A program made the position numbers and the translations under genes. The notes below the pieces were generated by a model. The model had not been told where the DNA came from. It searched no databases and worked only from the letters and a program-made list of their open reading frames with translations. Below are positions 17,201-26,470 of a DNA stretch of 64,000 nucleotides, one piece after another. Location of the stretch: contig NZ_JAGOMQ010000003.1 in the NCBI RefSeq assembly GCF_017993425.1, positions 62,001-126,000 of the forward strand, written 5' to 3'. The stretch is from Amaricoccus sp. Lineage in GTDB: Bacteria; Pseudomonadota; Alphaproteobacteria; Rhodobacterales; Rhodobacteraceae. The first letter of the stretch is position 1; every line of letters starts with the position of its first letter.

Positions 17201-18325
17201 CTACCCCGCCCGCTCCCACCGCGCCCGGACGTCGCCGCCCACCCGGCTGACCTCGGCCAGCCGGAAGCGCGGCGCGTCGGCGAGCGCCGCCACCTCCATC
17301 GCGCCCACCGCCGCGACGCCCTCGCCGCCGAGCGCCAGGCCGGCGACGAAGGCGACCACCTCGTCGACGAGGTCCGCCGCGAGAAGCGCGCCGGCGAGCC
17401 GGCCGCCGCCCTCGCACAGCACCCGGGTCAGCCCGCGCGCGCCGAGCTCTTGGAAGAGCGCGCCGAGGTCGAGCTGGCCGTCCGGCTGGAACGGGACCTC
17501 GATCAGCGTCGCCCCCCGCTCCGTCCAGGCGGCGCGCCGGGCCGGGGCCGCCTCGGCGTGGTGCGCGAGCCAGAGCGGCGCCTCGCCCGCCGACCGGCCG
17601 AGATGGCTGTCGCGCGAGAGCCCGAGCGCGCCCGCGACCACCACCCGCACCGGCTGGCGGTCGCCGAGCCCGATGTCGCGCACGTCGAGCCGCGGGTCGT
17701 CCGCCCGCGCGGTCCCAGACCCGACGAGCACCGCGTCCGAGGTCGCCCGCATCAGATGCACCTCGCGCCGGGCGAGCGGGCCGGTGATCCAGCGGCTCTC
17801 GCCGTCGGCGGTGGCGATCCGCCCGTCGAGCGAGGTGGCGAGCTTCAAGGTCAGCCGCGGCCGGCCCCGCCCGATCCGGCTCAGGAAGCCCGCGTTGAGC
17901 GCGGCGGCCTCGGCGGCGAGGAGCCCGGTCGCGACCTCGACCCCGGCGGCGCGCAGCATGGCGTAGCCCTTGCCGCTCACCCGCGGGTCGGGGTCCGGAA
18001 TCGTCGCGACCACCCGCGCGATCCCGGCGGCGGCGAGCTCGGCGGCGCAGGCCGGCGTCCGCCCGACATGGGCGCAGGGCTCCAGCGTCACGTAGGCCAC
18101 GGCCCCGCGCGCCCGCGCCCCCGCCACGTCGAGCGCCATCGTCTCGGCGTGCGGCCGCCCGCCGGGCTGGGTCCAGCCCCGGCCGACCACGACGCCCTCC
18201 GCCACGATCACGCAGCCCACCGCCGGATTGGGCCAGACCCGCCCGAGCCCGCGCCGCGCCAGCCCCAGCGCCGTGCGCATGTGGCCCGCGTCGATCTCCG
18301 CGTCGATCTCCGCCCGGCGCGCCAT
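17201..18325 (-). CDS. ribD: Bifunctional riboflavin biosynthesis deaminase/reductase
   Basis: This 374-residue enzyme carries out steps two and three of riboflavin synthesis. The N-terminal deaminase domain has the zinc site: GGRPHAETMALD, then LEPCAHVGRTPAC. The C-terminal reductase domain has LKLATSLDGRIATADGESRWITG, AVLVGSGTARADDPRL and CEGGGRLAGALLAADLVDEV. The start at 18325 is seven bases after the nrdR stop codon, so the two genes form an operon. nrdR-ribD linkage is common in alphaproteobacteria. Other rib genes are not in view. Confidence 0.94.
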   Translation of the reverse strand: MARRAEIDAEIDAGHMRTALGLARRGLGRVWPNPAVGCVIVAEGVVVGRGWTQPGGRPHAETMALDVAGARARGAVAYVTLEPCAHVGRTPACAAELAAAGIARVVATIPDPDPRVSGKGYAMLRAAGVEVATGLLAAEAAALNAGFLSRIGRGRPRLTLKLATSLDGRIATADGESRWITGPLARREVHLMRATSDAVLVGSGTARADDPRLDVRDIGLGDRQPVRVVVAGALGLSRDSHLGRSAGEAPLWLAHHAEAAPARRAAWTERGATLIEVPFQPDGQLDLGALFQELGARGLTRVLCEGGGRLAGALLAADLVDEVVAFVAGLALGGEGVAAVGAMEVAALADAPRFRLAEVSRVGGDVRARWERAG

Positions 18326-18332
18326 GGCGCGC

Positions 18333-18797
18333 CTAGTCGTCCGCGCTGGTCGGCCGCAGCTCGGAGACGAACTCCTCGAAGTCGTCGGCCGCCTGGAAGT
18401 TCTTGTAGACGCTGGCGAAGCGCACATAGGCGACCGTGTCGATCCGCGCGAGCGTCTCCATGACGATCTGCCCGATCGCGTCCGAGGGCACGTCGGTCTC
18501 GCCGAGGCTCTCCAGCCGCCGCACGATGCCGGAGACCATCTGGTCGACGCGGTCGGGCTCGATCGGGCGCTTCTGCAGCGCGATGCGGATCGAGCGCTCG
18601 AGCTTGTCGCGGTCGAAGGCCTCGCGCCGGCCGTTCTTCTTGATGACGACGAGGTCGCGCAGCTGCACCCGCTCGTAGGTGGTGAAGCGGCCGCCGCAGG
18701 CCGGGCAGAAGCGCCGCCGCCGGATCGAGACATGGTCTTCCGCCGGGCGGCTGTCCTTCACCTGGGTGTCGATGTTGCCGCAGAACGGACAGCGCAT
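18333..18797 (-). CDS. nrdR: Transcriptional repressor NrdR
   Basis: This 154-residue regulator represses ribonucleotide reductase genes when dATP is high. It has the N-terminal zinc ribbon ([15 protein letters not shown], then [16 protein letters not shown]) and the central ATP-cone domain ([16 protein letters not shown], then [10 protein letters not shown]). Length is standard. It heads the nrdR-ribD operon. Confidence 0.96.
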   Translation of the reverse strand: MRCPFCGNIDTQVKDSRPAEDHVSIRRRRFCPACGGRFTTYERVQLRDLVVIKKNGRREAFDRDKLERSIRIALQKRPIEPDRVDQMVSGIVRRLESLGETDVPSDAIGQIVMETLARIDTVAYVRFASVYKNFQAADDFEEFVSELRPTSADD

Positions 18798-18883
18798 GCC
18801 GAGATCCCCGGGGCCGTTGAGCTCACGATCGCACCGGACTATAGGCGGCGGTCAACCTCTTGGGTAGGGATTTCTCGCGGCCA

Positions 18884-19384
18884 CTAGATGCGCCGCGCCC
18901 GGGGCGTCGCCGCCAGCCGGACGACGCTGCGAAAGGTCTGCAACGACAGTTTCGTCTCGCAGGCCCGCCCCTCCTGGCTGCCCACCCAGATCTCGTACTT
19001 GCCCTCGCGCGGGGCGGCGATGCGGATGCGGGCGTTCCGCTCGCCGCCGTTGTCGTCGTCGAAGAACCAGCGCCCCGTGGGCGTGCGCAGCAGGATCACC
19101 GTGTCGCAGTCGCCCTCGGTGCGCACCTCCAGATCCATGCGCTTGCGGTCGGCGACGTAGAGGATGCTGGCGCTCGGGTCGAAGGGGATGTTCCCGGTCC
19201 CCGGCACCCCGTCGCAGAGCTCCAGCGGCACCGTTCCGCCGGCGCGCACCTCGGCGGTGAGCGGCGTGCGCAGCCGACCGGCCAGCACGTGCAGCGGGTC
19301 GATGGCGGTCGGCCCGCCCGGACAGGCGTCGGCCACGCCGGCCCAGACCATCAGGCACAAGAGCCCCAGAACCGCCCGCAGCAT
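18884..19384 (-). CDS. Secreted protein of unknown function, beta-sandwich-like
   Basis: This 166-residue protein has a signal peptide (MLRAVLGLLCLMVWAGVADA, cleavage before CPGG). The mature part is strand-rich, with DLEVRTEGDCDTVILLRTP, FFDDDNGG and YEIWVGSQEGRACE. The FDDDxxG segment and overall layout resemble pre-peptidase C-terminal-like domains, which bind calcium or carbohydrate. Five cysteines in the full-length protein, including the one right after the cleavage site, may form disulfides. It stands alone, and no function can be assigned. Confidence 0.75.
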   Translation of the reverse strand: MLRAVLGLLCLMVWAGVADACPGGPTAIDPLHVLAGRLRTPLTAEVRAGGTVPLELCDGVPGTGNIPFDPSASILYVADRKRMDLEVRTEGDCDTVILLRTPTGRWFFDDDNGGERNARIRIAAPREGKYEIWVGSQEGRACETKLSLQTFRSVVRLAATPRARRI

Positions 19385-19488
19385 CGCCCCGCCCCCGCGC
19401 CGTCACCCCTTAACGCCACGTTAACGCCGCTCCCCTGCGTTCACCAAGCGCGGCGCGCGACACTGCTTAATCCGGCGACCGGGCCTGT

Positions 19489-19497
19489 GGGCAAGTC
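19489..19497. repeat. Target-site duplication, left side of MITE copy 2
   Basis: The 9-bp sequence GGGCAAGTC lies directly outside the left terminal repeat of the element and is repeated exactly at 19848-19856 outside the right one. A perfect flanking duplication is the hallmark of transposition. Confidence 0.9.
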
Positions 19498-19847
19498 CAC
19501 ACTGCACGACAGTGGAGAGGAAGCCCGGCCCGAGGCTGGCCGCGACGCCGACGCCAGACGGATTTGACCCGTGGCAAATCCGTCCGCGATCGCCCCTGCG
19601 GGGGGCGAGCGCGTCGCCGCGCTCGCCGGGGCGCTCACGGACGGATGGCGCGCTCCCGGAGAAATCGGCGCCCCTCACGGCTTCCGCGCCAACGCGCTCC
19701 AGCCGTCGGCGCGACAGGCGAAAGCCGTGCTTTCGCCTGTCGCGCCGGGCCTCGCGGGCAAGCCCGCTTCGGTCGGTCGGTCGGTCGGTCGGTCGGTCGG
19801 CGCGCGCCCCGTGGATCCAGCAGGGCAGACAGGTGTCGTGCAGTGTG
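19498..19847 (+). mobile_element. MITE-like non-autonomous transposon, copy 2 (intact)
   Basis: This is a 350-bp element with perfect 14-bp terminal inverted repeats, CACACTGCACGACA (19498-19511) and TGTCGTGCAGTGTG (19834-19847), flanked by the exact 9-bp duplication GGGCAAGTC. The body is nearly all nested inverted repeats: GACGGATTTG/CAAATCCGTC, GCGAGCGCG/CGCGCTCGC, CGAAAGC/GCTTTCG and GGCTTGCCCGC-type stems. A CGGT tetranucleotide tract lies near the right end. No transposase is encoded; the short reading frames across it are not conserved between copies. It fills most of the gap between the secreted-protein gene and trpA. Movement would need a transposase from elsewhere in the genome. Confidence 0.92.
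19770..19800 (+). repeat. CGGT tetranucleotide microsatellite
   Basis: Seven CGGT units plus CGG lie inside MITE copy 2. Copies 1 and 4 have about one unit at the same place and copy 3 about two, so this is a local expansion of the element, probably by replication slippage. Confidence 0.85.
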
Positions 19848-19856
19848 GGGCAAGTC

Positions 19857-19865
19857 TGTGGATAA
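19857..19865 (-). other. Consensus DnaA box (TTATCCACA)
   Basis: The + strand reads TGTGGATAA, so the minus strand carries the exact DnaA-box consensus. It lies one base after the right target duplication of MITE copy 2, in the gap downstream of trpA. A second exact match is at 25506-25514. Function is unproven. Confidence 0.4.
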
Positions 19866-19926
19866 CCTGAAATCGCAGGTATATCAGCTATTTGACTCGC
19901 GTCCCGCTGTGGGACACCCTGCCGGG

Positions 19927-20718
19927 TCAGGCCGAATGCGCCGCCTCGGCGAGGCTGCGGACGAAGGCGAGCACCTCGGCCGGGCTCTCGCCGGCGCCGA
20001 TCCGCTCGACGATGGCCGAGCCCACCACCGCCCCGTCGGCGATCGCGGCGATCGAGCCTGCGGCCTCGGGGCTGCGGATGCCGAAGCCGACGCAGACCGG
20101 CAGCGGCGTGCCCGCCTTGATCCGGGCGACCTCCGGCGCGATCGACGCGGCGTTGGCCTCCGCCGAGCCGGTGATCCCGGTGATCGAGACGTAGTAGACG
20201 AAGCCCGAGGTGTTGGTCAGCACCTTCGGCAGCCGCTTCGCATCGGTCGTCGGCGTGGCGAGGCGGATGAAGTTCAGCCCCGCCGCCTGCGCCGGCAGGC
20301 ACAGCTCCTCGTCCTCCTCGGGCGGCAGGTCGACGACGATCAGCCCGTCCACCCCCGCCCCGGACGCCTCCGCGAGGAAGCGCTCGACCCCCATCGAATA
20401 GATCGGGTTGTAGTAGCCCATCAGCACCACCGGCGTGGCGTCGTCGTCCTCCCGGAAGGCGCGAACCATGTCGAGGGTGCCCCGGAGCGTCTGTCCCGCC
20501 GCGAGCGCCCGCTGCCCGGCCCGCTGGATCGCCGGCCCGTCGGCCATCGGGTCGGTGAAGGGCATCCCGAGCTCGATCACGTCCACCCCCGCGCCGGGCA
20601 GGCCGCGGACGACGGCGAGCGAGGTGTCGGGGTCGGGATCGCCCGCCATGACGAAGGCGACGAAGGCCTTGCGGCGCTCGGCGCGCAGGCGATCAAAGGC
20701 GGCCTCGATGCGCGACAT
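19927..20718 (-). CDS. trpA: Tryptophan synthase alpha chain
   Basis: This 263-residue TIM-barrel enzyme releases indole from indole-3-glycerol phosphate. The catalytic glutamate and aspartate are in [19 protein letters not shown]. The phosphate-binding loops include [28 protein letters not shown] and [12 protein letters not shown]. The start at 20718 gives [14 protein letters not shown]. It normally works in a complex with TrpB, but no trpB or trpF is adjacent on the upstream side, where a 295-bp gap leads to a phosphatase gene. Confidence 0.96.
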   Translation of the reverse strand: MSRIEAAFDRLRAERRKAFVAFVMAGDPDPDTSLAVVRGLPGAGVDVIELGMPFTDPMADGPAIQRAGQRALAAGQTLRGTLDMVRAFREDDDATPVVLMGYYNPIYSMGVERFLAEASGAGVDGLIVVDLPPEEDEELCLPAQAAGLNFIRLATPTTDAKRLPKVLTNTSGFVYYVSITGITGSAEANAASIAPEVARIKAGTPLPVCVGFGIRSPEAAGSIAAIADGAVVGSAIVERIGAGESPAEVLAFVRSLAEAAHSA

Positions 20719-21013
20719 CCCGTCCCTCCGGCGTTTCGCCGCCTTCTGCGCGAACCCGCCGCGAAACGCAATCCCGCCCGCCCGCGCTCCCGCCCGGGCC
20801 CCCCGCCGCGGCCGATCTCCTGCGTCCGCGACCGGTCGCGAATCCGGGCGCGAATCCGGTCCCGGGCCGCGCCTGCGGCGTCGGGCCGGACGGGGCGGCG
20901 GCTCGCCCGGGCGGGGGGCCGCCCTCCTCGCCACGGAGGGCGGCCGTGCGGGCGAGAGATCGGGCCGGCGGCGGTCCGGGCCCTCGCCCGGGTCCGAGGA
21001 TCCCGGAGGCGGT
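20719..21013. other. Non-coding gap upstream of trpA
   Basis: This gap of just under 300 bases has extremely GC-rich sequence with several short inverted repeats and no supportable gene. It should contain the trpA promoter, but I could not pick convincing -35/-10 elements. Confidence 0.5.
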
Positions 21014-22045
21014 TCAGGGTCCGGCGAAGATCGTCTTCCAGTCGTCCTTCATGCTGATGACCCGCCAGTCGCGACCCTTCGCCTCGTCCATCAGCGACTG
21101 CGAGAACGTGCCGATCCTGCTGTCGGGGAGCCCGCCGGCCGGCCCGTAGGCGAACTCGCGGTCCTTGTCGTCGTGGAGGACGAGGAGGCCGAGCCGGCGG
21201 CCCTCGCCGGCGGTGGTCCATTCCAGCATCTGCCGGTCGCCGTCGGAGTTGCCGAAGGCGATCTGCGGGCGCTGGCCGATGAAGAGCTCGATGCCCTGCG
21301 CCTTGCCGGGACCGTCGTCGACGAAGAAGATCTTGGGCTCGCGCAGGAGTTGCGGCTTGCCGTCCACGATCTCGTATTTCGTGGCGATGCTGGAGCCGAC
21401 CACCTGCTCGGGCGGGACGCCGTAGACGTCCTCGGCATAGACCCGGACGAACTCCTGGCCGCCGCCGGTCACGAGATAGGTGCGAAAGCCGTTGTCGCGC
21501 AGGAACGCCATGACCTCGCGCATCGGCTGGTAGGTGAGCTCCGTCACCGGCCCGCGCTTCAGCGCCGGGTTCCGCGACTTCGGCAGCCAGTCGGCGACGA
21601 GGCCCGCGAAGTCGGCCGTGCTCATCCCGGCATGGGTGACGCCGATGATCTCGACCAGGTCCTTCTCGGAGAGCTTCGCCATCGCCGCGTGGTCGCCGGA
21701 CAGGATCGCCTTGAAGGGCTCGGCGTCCTTCCACTCGGGGTGCTGCGGCGCCATCTCGGCGAGTCGGTCGAAGGCGAAGAGGCCCTGGGCGTACATCGGC
21801 TGCTCGACCCAGGTGGTGCCGTCCTGGTCGAAGGTGGCGACCCGGTCGCCGGGCTCGACATAGTCGGGGCCGCCCTCGGTGGTGACGGCCGCGACGAGGT
21901 CGAGGATCGCCTGCTTCGTGGGCGTGTCGTTCCACGACGGCAGGGGGTCGTCCTCGGCGAGGGCGGCGAGCGGCGCCGCGAGCAGCGCCATGCCGGCGAT
22001 CGCGCCGAGAAGCGCGCGTCGCGTGAGGTGCAGGAGGTCGTGCAT
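21014..22045 (-). CDS. Exported HAD-superfamily phosphatase
   Basis: This 343-residue protein has a signal sequence with a twin-arginine-like start ([24 protein letters not shown]). The haloacid-dehalogenase motifs are in order: [11 protein letters not shown] (motif I, nucleophile Asp), [13 protein letters not shown] (motif II), a lysine before the last motif, and [12 protein letters not shown] (motif IV). It should be a periplasmic phosphatase or acid phosphatase-like enzyme. The substrate is not evident. The large middle helical cap fits members that act on small molecules. Confidence 0.85.
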   Translation of the reverse strand: MHDLLHLTRRALLGAIAGMALLAAPLAALAEDDPLPSWNDTPTKQAILDLVAAVTTEGGPDYVEPGDRVATFDQDGTTWVEQPMYAQGLFAFDRLAEMAPQHPEWKDAEPFKAILSGDHAAMAKLSEKDLVEIIGVTHAGMSTADFAGLVADWLPKSRNPALKRGPVTELTYQPMREVMAFLRDNGFRTYLVTGGGQEFVRVYAEDVYGVPPEQVVGSSIATKYEIVDGKPQLLREPKIFFVDDGPGKAQGIELFIGQRPQIAFGNSDGDRQMLEWTTAGEGRRLGLLVLHDDKDREFAYGPAGGLPDSRIGTFSQSLMDEAKGRDWRVISMKDDWKTIFAGP

Positions 22046-22222
22046 CGGAGGCCTCGGTGGCAGGGGGATGCGAAGGATAGCCGCAATGGCCTCCGTTGTC
22101 GCGGCGGTCGTTTCCGTCGGCGCGACGGGCGCCGGAGAGGCGCCGCGAGGCCATGCCTCGCCATGGGCGAGTCCAAGGCTGATGCGAGATGTGTGACGCT
22201 CCCGCGCGCAAACGCGCCCCCC

Positions 22223-22849
22223 TCAGCCCGCGGCGCGGCGCTCGCGGGCGATGTGGGCGATCACCGCGTCCCGGGTCAGGAGGTCGGCGTATTTCTGGCC
22301 GATGTCGTGCAGGTTCGCCTCGTGCGCGGCGGCGCTGCGGTCGCCCACGCAGTCGACCGCGACGATCGGCCGGAAGTTGTGGCTGATCGCGTCCACCACC
22401 GTGGCGCGCACGCAGCCGCTGGTGGTGCAGCCTGCGAAGATCAGGGTGTCCACGCCGCGCCGGATCAGGTGCGAGGCGAGGTCGGTCCCGAAGAACGCCG
22501 AGGGGAGCTTCTTCTTCAGCACCCGCTCGCCCGCCTCCGGGGCCAGCGAGGAGATGAACCGGCTCGATTCCGCGCTCTCGGTCAGCTGCCGCAGCCGCGG
22601 GGCCTTCACCGTCCAGAACCCGCAATCCGAGCCGTCGTCGGCATAGGCGATGCGGGTATGGACGATCGGCAGCCCCGCCTCGCGGGCGGCGAGCAGAAGC
22701 GGCCGGGTCCGCTGCGCCGCCTCGGTGATCGCCGGGTACTGGCTGCGGTAGAAGAAGCCGTTGACGAAGTCGATGATGAGGAGCGCCGGCCGCTCGCCGA
22801 AGCCGATCGAGCCGCCCAGTCCTTCCGTGCTGGCCTCCGGGCCCGGCAT
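22223..22849 (-). CDS. Isochorismatase-family cysteine hydrolase
   Basis: This 208-residue protein has the cysteine-hydrolase triad: Asp in ALLIIDFVNGFFY, Lys in LKKKLPSAFFGT and the nucleophilic Cys in IFAGCTTSGCVRATVVDA. The GCTTSGCVR block is typical of N-carbamoylsarcosine-amidase-like members, which hydrolyse carbamoyl or amide groups. The ATG at 22849 follows a GGAGGAG ribosome-binding site, which decides the start over the longer form at 22921. The neighbours do not reveal the substrate. Confidence 0.88.
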   Translation of the reverse strand: MPGPEASTEGLGGSIGFGERPALLIIDFVNGFFYRSQYPAITEAAQRTRPLLLAAREAGLPIVHTRIAYADDGSDCGFWTVKAPRLRQLTESAESSRFISSLAPEAGERVLKKKLPSAFFGTDLASHLIRRGVDTLIFAGCTTSGCVRATVVDAISHNFRPIVAVDCVGDRSAAAHEANLHDIGQKYADLLTRDAVIAHIARERRAAG

Positions 22850-22937
22850 GGTCTCCTCCGTCGCCGCCACTCTATCGGGCGGCCTCGCCCCATTGTTGCG
22901 CCAAGCCCGCGACGGACGCAACCGGCTCGGCTGTCGC

Positions 22938-23399
22938 TCAGCTGTCCGGCGCGGGGCTCGCGTCGGGACGGAACAGCCCCTGCTGCTTCAGCGCGTCGGC
23001 GACCTCCTTCGGCATGTAGCTCTCGTCGTGCTTGGCCAGCACCTCCGAGGCGACGAACACCCCGTCCTCGATCTCGCCCGACGCGATCACCCCCTGGCCT
23101 TCGCGGAAGAGGTCGGGCAGCACGCCCGAGAAGCGCACCGGCGTCGTGTCGCTGCCGTCGGTGACCACGAAGCGCACCTCCGCCCCCTGGCCGCGCAGCA
23201 CCGATCCCGCCTCGACGAGCCCGCCGAGCCGGAAGCGCTCGCCGGCGCGGGGCGGGTCGAGGGCGACCTGCGAGGGGGTGCGGAAGAACTCGATGCCGTC
23301 GCGCATCGCGTAGCCGATGACGCCGGTCGCGACGGCGAGGAGCGCCGCGGCGACGACGACGAGCTGGATGCGGCGGCGTTTCCTGAGGCCGACGGCCAC
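22938..23399 (-). CDS. ccmE: Cytochrome c maturation haem chaperone CcmE
   Basis: This 153-residue membrane-anchored periplasmic protein carries haem from CcmC to the CcmF/H ligase. It has the short basic N-terminus and single helix (RKRRRIQLVVVAAALLAVATGVIGYAM), the OB-fold core (RLGGLVEAGSV, VRFVVTDG, VRFSGVLPDLFREGQGVIASG) and the covalent haem-binding histidine in LAKHDESYMPKE. The start is GTG. Other ccm genes are not in the window, although they often follow ccmE in relatives. Confidence 0.95.
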   Translation of the reverse strand: MAVGLRKRRRIQLVVVAAALLAVATGVIGYAMRDGIEFFRTPSQVALDPPRAGERFRLGGLVEAGSVLRGQGAEVRFVVTDGSDTTPVRFSGVLPDLFREGQGVIASGEIEDGVFVASEVLAKHDESYMPKEVADALKQQGLFRPDASPAPDS

Positions 23400-23460
23400 G
23401 GCTGGGCTCCCCCCTTGGCTCGCGCCTATCTAGGCGCTCGCGGCCGCGGCTCCAAGCCCC

Positions 23461-24318
23461 TCAATCCGCCGGCCATGTCCCCTGCGGCCGCGGATGCGGG
23501 GCGAGGCGGTGGAGCGCCGCGTTGAGCTCGGCCCCGTAGATGATCGTCACGGCCGTGATGTAGAAGAACATCAGCGTGATGATGACGCCCGCCAGCGTGC
23601 CGTAGGTCACCGTGTAGGTCGGCGTGAAGCTCAGGTAGATCGAGAAGCCGCTGGCGGTCGCGAGCCAGATCACCGTCGTGGCGACCACCCCCGGCCAGAG
23701 GCTGCGGAGCGCGATCTTCCGCCCCGGCAGGGTGAGGTGCATGGTGAGCACGAACCCGGCGAGCACGATCACCCCGAAGCCGTAGGTCAGCCAGCCGGCG
23801 ACGAGCGGGATCTTGCGGTTGGCGAAGTCCTCGGCCGTCGCGAGCATCAGCGGGCTGAAGATGATCAGGAGCCCGAGCAGCGCCGAGACGATCGCGCCCA
23901 CGAACACCATCACGATGGCGAGCGCCCGGTTGGTGAACCAGCCGCGCGGGTCCACCACCGCATAGGCCCGGTCGAAGGCGATGCGGAAGCTGTCGACGGC
24001 GTTCGAGGCGACATAGACGGCGAAGGCGGCCGAGAGCGTCAGCACCCCCCCGCTGCGCTTGGCCAGCACCTCGAGGACGACGGGCTCCAGCGTCAGCGCC
24101 ACATGCTCCGGGGCGATGGCGAAGAGCGCGTCGATGATCTCGGCCGAGCGGGTGCTGCCGACCAGGATGCCGATCAGCGTCGCGGCGAAGATCAGGAAGG
24201 GAAAGATCGACAGGAGGCCCGAGAAGGCGATCGAGCCCGACATTACCCAGCCGTCGTTGAGGTTGAAGCGGTCTTGCGCGTCCCAGAGCGCGCGGAGGAA
24301 CCGCTTGAGCCCCTTCAC
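23461..24318 (-). CDS. YihY/BrkB-family inner-membrane protein
   Basis: This 285-residue protein has about six membrane helices and the YihY pattern ([18 protein letters not shown] near the N-terminus, then [18 protein letters not shown] and [31 protein letters not shown]). The family was once annotated as ribonuclease BN, which is not supported; the role is unknown. The start is GTG and overlaps the argC stop codon by four bases (GTGA), so translation is coupled to argC. Confidence 0.88.
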   Translation of the reverse strand: MKGLKRFLRALWDAQDRFNLNDGWVMSGSIAFSGLLSIFPFLIFAATLIGILVGSTRSAEIIDALFAIAPEHVALTLEPVVLEVLAKRSGGVLTLSAAFAVYVASNAVDSFRIAFDRAYAVVDPRGWFTNRALAIVMVFVGAIVSALLGLLIIFSPLMLATAEDFANRKIPLVAGWLTYGFGVIVLAGFVLTMHLTLPGRKIALRSLWPGVVATTVIWLATASGFSIYLSFTPTYTVTYGTLAGVIITLMFFYITAVTIIYGAELNAALHRLAPHPRPQGTWPAD

Positions 24319-25346
24319 GGAAAGAGAGGCGCCGCCATCAGGCCCGTCGTCTCCGGCAGGCCGAGCATCAGGTTGGCGTTCTGCAGCGCCTGGCCCGAGG
24401 AGCCCTTGGTCAGGTTGTCGAGCGTCGAGAACACCATGACCCGCCCCGGCCGGCGGTCGGCGATCACGCCGAGATGGACGAAGTTCGAGCCGCGCACGTG
24501 CCGCGTCGCCGGGGCTTCGCCGAGCGGCAGCACGACGAGGAAGGGCTCGTCCGCATAGGCCTCGGCCAGCGTCGCATGGATGCGCTCCGCCTCGCCCCGG
24601 ACGTAGATCGTCGCGAGGATGCCGCGGTTCTGCGGCAGCAGGTGCGGCACGAAGGTCACCTCCACCGGCTTGCCGGCGGCCAGCGCGAACTCCTGGTCGA
24701 ACTCCGCGAGGTGGCGGTGCTTCGCCACGTTGTAGGCGGCGTAGCCCTCGGACACCTCGGAATGGAGCATCGCCTCCTTCGGCGAGCGGCCGGCGCCGGA
24801 GACGCCGGTGGCGAGGTCGATCAGGATGTCGTCGGTCTCGATCACCCCGGCGCGGAGCAGCGGGATCAGCCCGTACATGCCGGTCGCCGCGTTGCAGCCG
24901 GTCCCGGCCACGAGGCGCGCCGCCTTGATCTCGTCGCGGTAGAACTCGGTCAGCCCGTAGACCGCCTCGGCCTGGAGGTCGAGCGCGAGGTGCTCGTGGC
25001 CGTACCACCGCGCATAGACCGCGGGGTCGCGCAGCCGGAAGTCGGCGGAGAGGTCGACGATCTTCAGGTCCCGGGGCAGGGCGGCGATGACCTCCTGGCT
25101 GGTCGCGTGGGGCAACGCGCAGAAGGCGAGGTCGATCCCAGCGAGGTCGGCGTCGGGAATCGTCCCCAGCCGCGGCAGGTCGAGATGGCGCAGGTGGGGG
25201 AACACCTCGCCCATGGTCTGCCCGGCCTTGCGGTCGGCGGTGAGCGCGGCGATGCGCAGGGACGGGTGGGTGGCGATCAGCCGCACCAGCTCGGCGCCGG
25301 TGTAGCCCGACGCCCCGAGGATCGCGACGCGAAACTGCCTGTCCAA
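24315..25346 (-). CDS. argC: N-acetyl-gamma-glutamyl-phosphate reductase
   Basis: This 343-residue enzyme catalyses the third step of arginine biosynthesis with NADPH. The cofactor loop is [17 protein letters not shown], the catalytic cysteine is in [13 protein letters not shown], and the C-terminal half has [12 protein letters not shown] and [18 protein letters not shown] chose the TTG at 25346 ([11 protein letters not shown]), which has AAGGGGG eight bases upstream and gives the usual length. Longer in-frame starts would add non-homologous sequence. Confidence 0.94.
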   Translation of the reverse strand: MDRQFRVAILGASGYTGAELVRLIATHPSLRIAALTADRKAGQTMGEVFPHLRHLDLPRLGTIPDADLAGIDLAFCALPHATSQEVIAALPRDLKIVDLSADFRLRDPAVYARWYGHEHLALDLQAEAVYGLTEFYRDEIKAARLVAGTGCNAATGMYGLIPLLRAGVIETDDILIDLATGVSGAGRSPKEAMLHSEVSEGYAAYNVAKHRHLAEFDQEFALAAGKPVEVTFVPHLLPQNRGILATIYVRGEAERIHATLAEAYADEPFLVVLPLGEAPATRHVRGSNFVHLGVIADRRPGRVMVFSTLDNLTKGSSGQALQNANLMLGLPETTGLMAAPLFP

Positions 25347-25654
25347 CTTCGAGCCCCCTTCTGGCCGGGGCCGATCCCTAGTGGAAACCCCGGGCGCGAT
25401 CAATCCGCCGCGTGGCGCAGCCGGCCGCCGGGTCGCCAAAAGCGCCGCACAGTGCGACATGGGGCAATTGTCTGGAATAAAACGGAAAAAGTGTTAACAG
25501 GGCAGTTATCCACAGGGTCGGCGCCGGGCGTGCTCCGGAACGGAAAGGCGCCGGCGTCGTCCGGGCTCGCTTGCCGGCCTTCCCTCCACGGCGCTCCGGG
25601 CCAAACGCGCCGGGGCGAGGACCGGCGCGCGGCGGCGCGTCGGGGAAGGTGGCC
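25347..25654. other. Non-coding gap between murI and argC with a DnaA box
   Basis: This 308-bp gap contains an AT-richer core (about 25460-25515) that probably holds the argC promoter on the minus strand, and an exact DnaA-box consensus at 25506-25514. No gene is supportable. Confidence 0.5.
25506..25514 (+). other. Consensus DnaA box (TTATCCACA)
   Basis: This is an exact nine-base match to the DnaA-box consensus in the AT-rich core of the argC upstream region. It could allow DnaA to influence argC or may be fortuitous. Confidence 0.4.
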
Positions 25655-26470
25655 TCAGGCCGGCCCGAAGGGCAGGGGCTCGCCCATGAAGCGGGCGGCG
25701 CTGGCCCCGACGGCGGCGGGGTCGCCGGTGGTCAGGTAGGAGAGCCGTCCCGCGCCGCTACGGAAGGCCGGGTGGCGCCGGAGATAGTCGGCGAGGCTCT
25801 CGGCGACCACCTCGGGCTGCGAGACCAGCGTGGTCGTGGCCGGCAGCGCTGCGCGGAAGGCCGCCTCGACCAGCGGGTAATGCGTGCAGCCGAGCACCGC
25901 CGATTGCGGGCGCGGCAGGCGGGAGAGCAGGGCGGCCACGTGCTCGCGGGCCACGGCCCCGGCGCGGCCCATGTCGCCCGCCTCGATCGCCTCGACGAGC
26001 CCGACGCAGGCCTGCGGCTCCACCCGAACGTCGCGGGCGCGGAACTTCAGCTCGCGCGGGAAGGCCCCGGAGGCGACGGTGGCCGGGGTGGCGAAGAGCG
26101 CCACGTCGCGGAGGCCCGTATGGGTCGGCGGCCCGTCGTCGCCCCAGTTGCGCCGCGTCAGGTGCTCGATGACCGGGACGAAGACCCCGAGCACGCGGCG
26201 GCGCGTCGGATCGAGCCAGTCGGTCTGCAGGTCGTGCAGCGCCACCGCCGAGGCGGTGTTGCAGGCGAGGACGACGAGGTCGCAGCCCTCGCGGAACAGC
26301 CGCTTGACCCCCTCGACCGTCAGGTCGTGGATCTCGCGCGGCGGCCGGCGGCCGTAGGGCGCGTTGCGGTTGTCGCCGAGATAGACGAAGTCCTGCTCCG
26401 GCAGCCGCCGCGCCATGGCGCGCAGCACCGTCAGCCCGCCGAGCCCGCTGTCGAAGACCCCGATCGCCAA
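25655..26470 (-). CDS. murI: Glutamate racemase
   Basis: This 271-residue cofactor-independent racemase makes D-glutamate for peptidoglycan. The two catalytic cysteines are in VVLACNTASAVA and AVLGCTHYPLVEAAF, and the N-terminus shows GVFDSGLGGLTVLRAM and YLGDNRNAPYG. The start codon is TTG at 26470, preceded by AGAGG. Length matches the family. Confidence 0.95.
   Translation of the reverse strand: MAIGVFDSGLGGLTVLRAMARRLPEQDFVYLGDNRNAPYGRRPPREIHDLTVEGVKRLFREGCDLVVLACNTASAVALHDLQTDWLDPTRRRVLGVFVPVIEHLTRRNWGDDGPPTHTGLRDVALFATPATVASGAFPRELKFRARDVRVEPQACVGLVEAIEAGDMGRAGAVAREHVAALLSRLPRPQSAVLGCTHYPLVEAAFRAALPATTTLVSQPEVVAESLADYLRRHPAFRSGAGRLSYLTTGDPAAVGASAARFMGEPLPFGPA

Noticed and set aside
19564-19700. 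Similar short peptides encoded in all four MITE copies (for example MTRGKSVRDRPCGGRAR)
   Set aside because: Small insertions and deletions shift the frame between copies, and the peptide similarity only reflects DNA similarity. It is not a conserved protein.
23461-24318. Naming the YihY-family gene as ribonuclease BN
   Set aside because: That name was a historical mis-assignment for this membrane family. No nuclease motif is present.
25533-25560. Another EcfG-like site (GGAAC-N16-CGTC) in the murI-argC gap
   Set aside because: The -10 is imperfect, and it points in the + direction where no gene follows.
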